Of a DNA stretch of 64,000 nucleotides, positions 56,214 through 64,000 are shown piece after piece (the first letter of the stretch is position 1; each line of letters begins with the position of its first letter). The position numbers and the translations under genes were made by a program. The notes beneath the pieces are model-generated. The model did not search any database, was not told the origin of the DNA, and worked only from the letters and a program-made list of their open reading frames with translations. This stretch comes from Gnetum montanum (Eukaryota > Streptophyta > Gnetopsida > Gnetales > Gnetaceae): NCBI GenBank assembly GCA_015680685.1, contig MNCI01009017.1:894531-958530 (forward strand), in the 5' to 3' direction.

Positions 56214-58618
56214 TTACATGTTATCAAATTTATCCTCAGAGGGCTTGTAACCTTTTTCAATCATTTTACTAAGTATTGTAGAAGCATAATCAACATTGCC
56301 TTTCATATGACACAATTCAATTACTGCATGATGAGTGGAATGTTGAGGAATGATACCTCTTTCTAGCATGCTAAGTAAAAAAATTTTTGCATAATCCAAA
56401 TTAGCTGCATTACAAAGTTTCCTAATTATAGTGTTGAAGATGCGCTGTTGCCGATTCTTATCAAGCTTATCAATAGATTTCTGAAGTAACTCAAAATCAA
56501 CTCCTTTGAAATATACATCAACAATTGTAGCGTATGTTACATCACTGGGAACCAATTCTTTTCTGAGCATTACATTGAATAATCTGCATGCAGCCTTTGT
56601 ATTATTCGCTTTGCAAAGTCCATTGATCAAAGCACAGTAAGTAATAGAATCAGGATCATGGCCATTTTCCATCATGTTATGCATGTACTTCATTGCCATG
56701 TGGCATTGGTTGGCATTACAGTATCCATAGATAAGGGCTGTATAAGTAACCTTGTTTGGTATTAATCCTTTCCCAAGAGCAGCAGAAAAAAGCTTTTCGG
56801 CATCTTCAATCTTGCCAAATTTACAGTATCCGCTTATCAATGCAGTATAAGTATAAATGTCTGGCTCACAACCATACTGAATCATCTGATCAAATAATGT
56901 TAGTGCTCGCTCCACCCTACCAATCTTGCAGTTTCCACTTATTAGTGATGTATAAGTAATTTTATCAGGCTTTACCTCACGCCGAAAACACAGCTTTAAG
57001 ATTTCATGAGCAACATCAACCTTTCTTTTTCTGCAAAAACCATCGATAATGACATTGTATGTGCAAATACTTGGATTATGACCATCTCCAATCATTTTTT
57101 CTACTAAACTAAAAGCCTGCTCAAAATTACCAACTTTACAGTGACCATGAATTAGCACTGTATAAGTTACCAAATTGGGAGCTAAACCCTGCTCTTGCAT
57201 CCTACAAAAGAGCATTTCAGCTCTTTCCAAGTTGCTGATTTTACAATATGCTTCAATCATAGTAGTATAGGTGTAAATATTAGGCTTCGAATTAGGGCTC
57301 CGTACTAGCTTCAGTAGCAACCGAAATGCCTTCTCAATCCATCCCTTCTTGCAGAGACCGTCAATTAATGTGCTGTGAGTATAAACATTAGGTCTAAGCC
57401 CTTTCTGAACCATTTGTTCCAAAAGCTGAAATGCTTTCTTTACTTTGCCTTCTTTGCACAAACCATTGATCAAAACGGTGTAAGTTATCACATTAGGTTT
57501 GCAGCCAGTCATCACCATTCTTTCAAACAAGCCAAATGCCCTGCCCATGAGACCTCTCTTACAGTAAGAATGAATCAGAGTTGTATAAATAAGAGCATCG
57601 GCTGCCAGACCTTTCTCCAACATCTTTTTCAAAAATACTTCCGCATCCCTAAGCTTACCCTCCCTGCAAAGGGTGAGTATAATGGTCCTGAAAGTATCAA
57701 CATTTGCAGAAAGCCCGCTGGCCAGCATCTCTTCATAAATCTTTTTCCCGACCTCAAACCCTCCCAGGTCGCAAACTAGCTTTAAAACAGAATTCATATG
57801 GTGATCATTAAAGGGCAAATACAACTTTATCAACCCAAGGGTAAGCTCCACTGCTTCACTGAGCTTTCCTGCATAAATTGAGCATCTCTTTACGCCAATA
57901 TATATCCAGTTGCATCCTTAAGCTTAGAATCATTGAATAAGAACAAAATTTATTACAGATACACGTCATTATGTGAAATTATCTACAGACACAACTAGAA
58001 AACCAAAATGCCAGATTAAGAAAGTTCAGCAGACAATGAAACAAACTACTAGTAGTAGCAGCACAAAGTACCTGCAACAGAAACAGACTACCAGTACGGC
58101 AAAGTACCTGCTTGAGAAAAGTTTCTCAACATGAAGTTGAGAACGTTTTGGGTATCACCGAGTAGCCCCACTGCAGCTAATGAGGCAACCATGGCTCTAT
58201 AAAGGCCTGGTTCTAATCGGAATGAGGGTTGAAAAGCAGCTGTGAAAAAGTAACTTAGAGCCAGACGAGTGTCCTGTGCATGTAGTCTGGGAATAGCGGC
58301 AACGGCCTGTTGGGCATTCAAATCCTGCAATTTGGGTACGCCTTCTTCCCCATAATAATAACATGGTGTTGCTCTGTTACAGATTTCTTGCAAGGTTTCA
58401 GAAGACCTAATAGATTCACTATGGCATGGTATGTTATATGTGCAAAGCCTCCTTCTTGCCTGTGTCCACAGAAGCAGATACCCAGATGATGATGCGGCAG
58501 CTATTATGTTCTTATTATTATCATTAGTATCATCGTTGGCTATTGCACAAACGTAACGAGGGATAGGCATCCTGCTGTTGCGAAGTAGCAATTTTATTGT
58601 TAAGGCTTGCACTGCCAT
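56214..58618 (-). CDS. P-class pentatricopeptide repeat (PPR) protein, two exons
   Basis: Exon 1 is 58618-58108 and exon 2 is 57868-56214 on the minus strand; donor CAAGCAG|GTACTT, acceptor TTATGCAG|GAAAGC. The join gives QAGKLSEAVEL in frame and a protein of 721 residues. The Arg/Leu-rich, acid-poor N terminus (MAVQALTIKLLLRNSR) suggests an organelle presequence. From about residue 190 on there are at least 14 near-perfect 35-residue repeats of the P type, such as NVITYTVLINGLCKEGKVKK and DIYTYTALISGYCKFGKIED, plus one or two worn ones upstream. No E, DYW or SMR domain follows. Such proteins bind specific organellar RNAs to protect, splice or help translate them; the target is unknown. The frame is intact over 2.2 kb of coding sequence, so it is very likely functional. 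Confidence 0.95.
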
Positions 58619-58739
58619 TTTACCAGAATTGTAGGCAAAGCTGAGTTGGGTTGGGTTACTGAATAAGTCTCTGCGCGCAATTGCAATGTTTATGCCCTAT
58701 ACCACACCACACCACAATCCATGAGCATCAGCAGTAGCA

Positions 58740-59160
58740 GCGCTTGTGTGCTCTGTCCCAGAGCTCGTAGACATACCAACAATCTCTCTCACTCTCTGAG
58801 GTCGATGAGATGGATATAACTGCCTGGCCTAGGGCTGGGTTCGCAGACATTTGCAGTGCATTCAAGGCAGCCAGCATTACGGTTGACTACCTGTACTGTT
58901 GATTTTCCCAGGTAAGGAGGGCAGGGCTGCACTGCGCTCTAATTTCAATAACTTACACCTATTTAAACTTTGGTAGACTCAAGAAACCAAGCAAGGTTAA
59001 CAATACACGAAGATCATAAACCATACCACACTAACTCGTTATTATAAACCATATGACCATAGTGGGCATCTATACATTCACTACGGTTTATGTATCCTTG
59101 GGCCCTGGCCCTACCTAACCTATAAACCTTATTTAAATCAAATAAAATAAAAAGCAATCA
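58740..59160. other. Upstream region of the PPR gene
   Basis: No coding signal. It presumably holds the PPR promoter; I could not pick a convincing TATA box. Confidence 0.35.
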
Positions 59161-59164
59161 TAAT

Positions 59165-59300
59165 TTGAAGATACTTGATTTGGAAGCTCCAAGTCATAGG
59201 TTCAATTCAAGTGAACAATGCTAAGTTACGTAAAGTTCTAATTGGACTTGGGGTGTATCTATGTTTGACTTACTTGGAGTTCCAACACCCCCCACAATTT
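59165..59300 (+). repeat. tRNA-like SINE, family 2, 5'-shortened
   Basis: CCAAGTCATAGGTTCAATTC (B-box GGTTCAATTC), then AAAGTTCTAATTGGACTT, GGGGTGTATCTATG and GGAGTTCCAACACC, matching the copies at 4745 and 59472. Confidence 0.5.
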
Positions 59301-59471
59301 TAATGAAGAGGATGAAGTAGTGGTAAGCACTTAAAATAACAAATATGAGGTTGAAAGAAGTAGTGTGTGATGACATGCTTAACAATGCATGCAATCCACA
59401 TAGTATATGGTCCAACAAGAATCCTATTATACACACCTATGGGGTGTATAATAATGTATGGTCTTTCAAAG

Positions 59472-59605
59472 ATAGGGAGGTGTATTTTTTGTTGGAACCC
59501 CAAAATAATTGTAATATAGATACACCCCAAGATATATAGTCCAATTAGAACCCATGACTTACTGCTTTTAAGTCAAGAGTCTTACCACTAGGCTAACACC
59601 TTATT
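59472..59605 (-). repeat. tRNA-like SINE, family 2
   Basis: The minus strand starts GGTGTTAGCCTAGTGGTAAG (A-box), then AGTCATGGGTTCTAATTGG and ATATATCTTGGGGTGTATCT. It lies head-on to the plus-strand copy at 59165. Confidence 0.55.
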
Positions 59606-59609
59606 GTGA

Positions 59610-60690
59610 TATATGCCTAAATGGGTATCTTGAGTGGCTTCAACAAGAATCCTATGATATATACCGATGGATGTAGGGTACAACTATAGAATCAATGCTC
59701 TTTTGAGGAGGTCCAACAAGAATCCTACCATACACACCCATGGGTGTGGAGTATACCACAATGGTTAGTTAAAAAAAAAAATTCCTACAATACATCCTCA
59801 CAAGAACCACACACAAACCAAATAAATTTTTTAATCTAAAAAATGGAATCCATAAATGCAATATCCAAAGACTTATCTAACCAAACATGCCCTAAAAATC
59901 CATATAATTACTATAATATTTAGCAATTTTCATGAACCTAAAAATAATTCATAAATTATCATATCATCCATAGGTTGCATATCTTTGCTTTGCAAGACAT
60001 TTTAAATCATACGGGATTCATCATTAGTTGTAAATAATTTCTCAATGATCAGAGAGAGAATAACTAGCATTATAAATAACGGCTAACTGAGAATAAATAG
60101 CATTACAAATACTTCATGAAACTTTGAAAGCATATTAATCAAATACTAACAATACAAGGAATAGTTTATTGATATGTTTTTATATTTAGTGCATAACATT
60201 GAAAAATAGAACTATTAATGTATTATACTTGTCTTTCTATTATATAGAAAGCTAAAAGAATTCCATTATAATCTAATAATAACCTTCAAATAGAGGTTAC
60301 ATCCATAAAGCAAATCATAGTTTAAAAATATTAATCAAACATAAATAATGCTTCTTTAATATAGCATTAACAATGACTACTAAGTAAACTAGGCTAACTA
60401 ATTATTAGATGAACAAAGTTAATTAACCATTAAGATTACCAAGTTAATTATATTTAACACTCAAGTTCTTGACACACTCATTCTACCATTATGAATGCAA
60501 GAGAAAATATGAATAAAAACATTAGAAAAAATTAGCTATTAAATTGCATGAAAGTAAAGTATAAGAAATGAAATCTAATTGAAATTAAAGTGTTGCAATA
60601 TGTTTGAAATCAATTTTGATCTTTATTATCAAATCATAATTACATCCAAATATAATCACTAGAATAAAGACTTCAATAATTGATGGGACG
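59610..60690. other. Spacer, no gene recognised
   Basis: Very AT-rich. The phrase CCAACAAGAATCCTA with ACACACC(T/C)ATGGG occurs at about 59412 and 59708. The right part may include U3 of the gypsy LTR. Confidence 0.35.
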
Positions 60691-61439
60691 CGATATCGCA
60701 GTGCACCGCAATATCTATAAATAAGAGGCGGCTCTCCCTTGTTTTCCATCCTAGGCTTAGACCATAGTGAAACTCTGGCAGATTGATCACTCCAGAGATA
60801 GAATATTTTCCATGTGGCCGCAATAGGAGTCCTAAAGTGAACGGATCTTAATTTGAGCAGACATTGTACCTGAACACAAGTTTGTGTACGGAAATAAAGA
60901 CGAACTTCCTAGATAAACCTTGCAGTGCATGGAATAGGCTAATTAGGATTTTATTTAATGTTATTTACTATTTTCCATTTACATGCTTTATTAGTTATTA
61001 AATCTTTCTCAACCCTTCTCTACTAGTTAAGTGCCTTAGTACGACCGATTCGAGCACGTGCGTTACGCGTGGTGATCCTAGCAACGACTAGCATTTGGTA
61101 ACCACGGTTGCATTGGTTCAGGGTGTGAACAGTAAGTGGGAACGGATGATAATGCTAGGTTAAAGCTTAGTTAGTTAGTTAGAGTTAGTTAGTTAATTTC
61201 TTCAACCCTTCACCTCAATAGCATAGGAGATAAAACCGAAAAGATAATAAAAATCATATACCTCGAACTTATTTAAACATACACCGTGACAAATACAAGT
61301 AAGTCTGGGAAGACAATGAATAATTAACCTTAAGTGTTCCATGAGGCGTGTAGGCACTTAGTCTGCGGAGTTCGACCGGATCACACATGTTACGCTCGTA
61401 TTCGTATGGTTGAGTGTAGGGGTACCTCGCCACTCATCA
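60690..61439 (+). mobile_element. 5' LTR (part) of the right gypsy element
   Basis: A TATA box (TATAAATA, 60716-60723) sits just after GATATCGCAGTGCACCGCAA, and an AATAAA (60893-60898) lies ~175 bases on. The sequence ends at the primer site at 61441. The last ~100 bases match the left element's LTR end. The outer (left) LTR end was not found. Confidence 0.55.
60716..60723 (+). promoter_or_regulatory. TATA box of the right gypsy LTR
   Basis: ATCTATAAATAAGAGGCGGC, plus strand. Confidence 0.5.
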
Positions 61440-61440
61440 T

Positions 61441-61458
61441 AGGTGTCGTTGCCAGGGA
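61441..61458 (+). other. Primer-binding site of the right gypsy element
   Basis: AGGTGTCGTTGCCAGGGA, close to the Athila-type TGGCGCCGTTGCCGGGGA. It is better preserved than the site at 3825-3842 and lies between LTR and gag. Confidence 0.65.
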
Positions 61459-61581
61459 CTAAGTGTTTATGCACTAAGTAGAACATAAGAGATCATTCAC
61501 ATCGTTGGGAGCTTAAATGAACTTAGGGTTAATTAAATGAGAAAATTTTATAATGGTTAAATAGCACACTGATAAGACATA

Positions 61582-64000
61582 ATGTCTTCTTCTTCTTCTC
61601 ACAAGAGCAATTCACGACATAGGGACAATACAAAGAACAGTCGACAATCAAAAACACATAACCAAAATCAGCCAGTTCCTCAACAATATAGGGTGGAATA
61701 TACTCATCCCGATGAGTATATTCCCAATTTTACTTTTATCTTCCATCAAGATGAGTAGATGCGCTGGAGAGATTTGCAAGGTAACATAGTGTTACCTCTG
61801 GATTGTGCAGTTCCCAACATGCTCCTCCGTGCTTTGGCACAGATTGGCATGACTCAGCTCTATGCTGAATACGTTGCGAAAAATTTTGACGTGAGGGATT
61901 ACCATCCCATAGCTTTACAACATATAAGGGACTCAAGGCAGGAGAGCCAACATACACTGTTGAAGGGCAAAGAGGTCCCACACGTCCTAAGTGAAATGAG
62001 AGATGGTGAACCGCTTATAACGGGTTCTCTTTCAAAAGATGTTCCCTCTCCTAATGATGGTGAGGAGGTGGGGTGTTAGAACCTATGATCCATGATACAT
62101 AACCCTGGTTTTGATCCCTGTGAACACCAATTGTTCACTAAGGGAACAACAACACATGACAAGGACGGGCACTCAGATCGTCATCACGATCGGGGCTAAA
62201 GCCACAGAAGAGAGGGTAAGAAACATCGTCATGGGGATGGTTCTCCTTCTTCTTCCCCTTCTTCACATCATTCACCCTCTCCTTCCACATCAGGGCACAA
62301 TCATCAAGAGCATAATGGTGAGGATAGAGGTAGGAAAAATGAGAAACCTCGACGAGAGAGTCGAGAGCGAGGACAAGGGTATGAACGAAGGGAAAGTAGG
62401 GAGCAATGTAGACATCATAGACGTCATGAAAGAGATGATCATGAAGAACCCCTACTTGCCACCCGAAGTATGCTAAATATAATGGAGGCAGTGAGGATAC
62501 CAACAAAGCATTTAAAAGATAGTCGGATCAAGTGCTTAGACATGAACAATATCCCACGCTTCGAAGGGGGATACAACGCGGATTTACAAAATCATTTACA
62601 GGCATTCCACGATGCTGTGCCTTGCAAAACATAGAGAACGAGTGGCAAAAACTAAAGTTGTTTCCCAGGACACTCATTAAGGAAGCAGAGAGTTGGTACC
62701 GGTCCTTAGAACTGAAAACCATCAGGAGGTGGAGTACGATGTTAGAACTCTTTAACGATAAGTATCAGACGTACTCCAGAGTGTCTAATTTGCGTAAGCA
62801 GATCCAAGGATAGAAGCAAGGTATGCATGAACCCTTGGATGCTGCCATGGGCCGCTACTACGCATTGGTACATCGTTGCCCGGGCCATGGTTACGCACAA
62901 CGGGATCAACTCTGCCACATCGTAGATGGGCTAAGGTATGAAACTAGGAGAACCCTTGGGACTTATGCCCAAGGAAGATTATCATAACTTAGATCCCATG
63001 AAATTCATCAATTGTTGGAGCAAGTAGCCAAAGAAGAAGGGGAGCTACGAAAAAGAGAGAGCACGGAAGAATATAACCGTGATCCTTCCCTCTGGAAAAG
63101 GGTAGTGAGATTCTGCGATGAAGAGGATGAGTCACCACTTGAAGAGTTGGTGAACAGAAATACCTTTCCGCTTTAGAAGTTAACAACGGAAGTATCGGTT
63201 AAGGTAGATGAAGTATGGAGCTCCTTAGATAGTAAGATTGAAACTGTCCTAAAAATTGTAGAAGAGTCTAAGGAGGAACGAAGTAGTGACAAAGATAAGA
63301 AAAAGCGGAGAGATTCAGGCCCTGCACGTGACAAGGGTAAGGGGAAAATAGCTATCTCCGATGTGGTTGTGGATTCAGACACAGATGATGATGGTGGATG
63401 TAAGATTTGCCATTATGACCATCCTAAGGAATGTTGTCCAATCATCTCACATCTACAAGAGTCTGGGGTATATGCACTCAACCCAAGACTTAACCAACGG
63501 CAAACACCCCGAAGGTTACCTTATTCCCAAGGTAACCCAAGACAGTTCCACCAACCGTTGACATACTATCCAAGTGGAACTCCACCACAACCCATCGAGC
63601 AACATCAGCAGTGGCAATACCCACAATCATGGGGGATTCCACCGTCGAAACATCAATACCGTTATCGGCAACCCGATTCTTATGGTTACTACGTGCAGTA
63701 GCCAATTTCTCTAAGTGACTCCATGGGTCACACAACTCTCCAACATCACTACCAAGTTCGGGAGTACTTCAGAAGGACTCCTTCTCCTTTGGGAGATGCT
63801 CCATACCCATACCATCCTCCTAATCCATCCGCACCTCTTCCACTGGTAGTTCCCATAACACCTCCTGCTCCAACAATGCAAGGGGAACTCCCTACTCAAC
63901 TGCAGTCACGAAATACTATGAGAGCCGTAAACATTCAACCCGCTGCTGGTTCTGACAACTGCAAAAAGAGAAGACCTTTCTTTAGAACCAAAAGCCCAAA
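61582..64000 (+). pseudogene. Ty3/gypsy gag, decayed, cut by the window edge
   Basis: It starts at ATG 61582 with a Ser-rich stretch. Blocks in order: EYTHPDEYIPNFTFIFHQDE, a TAG at 61756, then NIVLPLDCAVPNMLLRALAQ (to 62079). A Ser/Arg-rich part in other frames follows. The capsid-like core reads RFEGGYNADLQNHLQAFHDA, KEAESWYRSLELKTIRRWST and LDAAMGRYYALVHRCPGHGY (62540-62950). A charged linker leads to a degenerate knuckle CKICHYDHPKECCP (about 63400), then a Pro/Gln-rich tail open to the window end. At least five stops or shifts make it non-functional. Protease and pol would follow beyond 64000. Confidence 0.75.

Noticed and set aside
62111-62476. 121-codon plus-strand open frame as a separate gene
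   Set aside because: It is a shifted frame over the Ser/Arg-rich part of the gypsy gag; the neighbouring frames carry the recognisable gag text.

Overview
The window is nuclear DNA from a land plant. The evidence is a two-exon P-class pentatricopeptide repeat gene, a three-exon gene carrying a domain I know only from plants, plant L1-type LINEs whose ORF1 has the DUF4283/zinc-knuckle layout, and Ty3/gypsy elements with the tRNA-Asp-like primer site of the Athila group. The sparse genes, long AT-rich spacers and old LINE and LTR copies would suit a gymnosperm. That is inference; nothing here names the species.

Layout. 1-505 is the 3' tail of a LINE (minus strand) with an intact J-domain ORF. 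About 510-4740 is the 5' half of a decayed gypsy element (minus). 5230-7560 is a different, badly decayed LINE (minus). 8139-8733 is a small host gene (minus) with a G-box-rich upstream region. 11.8-17.3 kb holds LTR-like sequence, a SINE, and a ~1 kb inverted-repeat element that contains a short LINE tail. 18002-23965 is a near full-length LINE (copy A, minus) with target-site duplications. About 24.2-25.95 kb is a plus-strand LTR-like block with reverse-complementary 9-bp words. 26-29.7 kb holds SINEs and tandem duplications. 29743-48386 is a nested LINE complex: an outer twin-primed LINE with 19-bp duplications is split by a 16.4-kb insertion, and that insertion holds copy B2 plus two long tail-to-tail copies, C (plus) and D (minus). 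49-51.4 kb is a second word-repeat LTR-like block. 56214-58618 is the PPR gene (minus). 60.7-64 kb is the 5' part of a second gypsy element of the same family (plus), running off the window.

The most unusual content is the LINE family. Three copies (1-505, C and D) carry, after the reverse-transcriptase zinc-binding region, a long coiled coil followed by a DnaJ-type J domain. I know of no LINE described with a J domain. In the copy at 132-497 the HPD tripeptide and the reading frame are intact. Four copies also share an ATGA overlap between the ORF1 stop and the ORF2 start. Only the two host genes look functional; the other coding traces are mobile elements in various stages of decay. There are 57 unknown bases at 46579-46635 and one at 36361.
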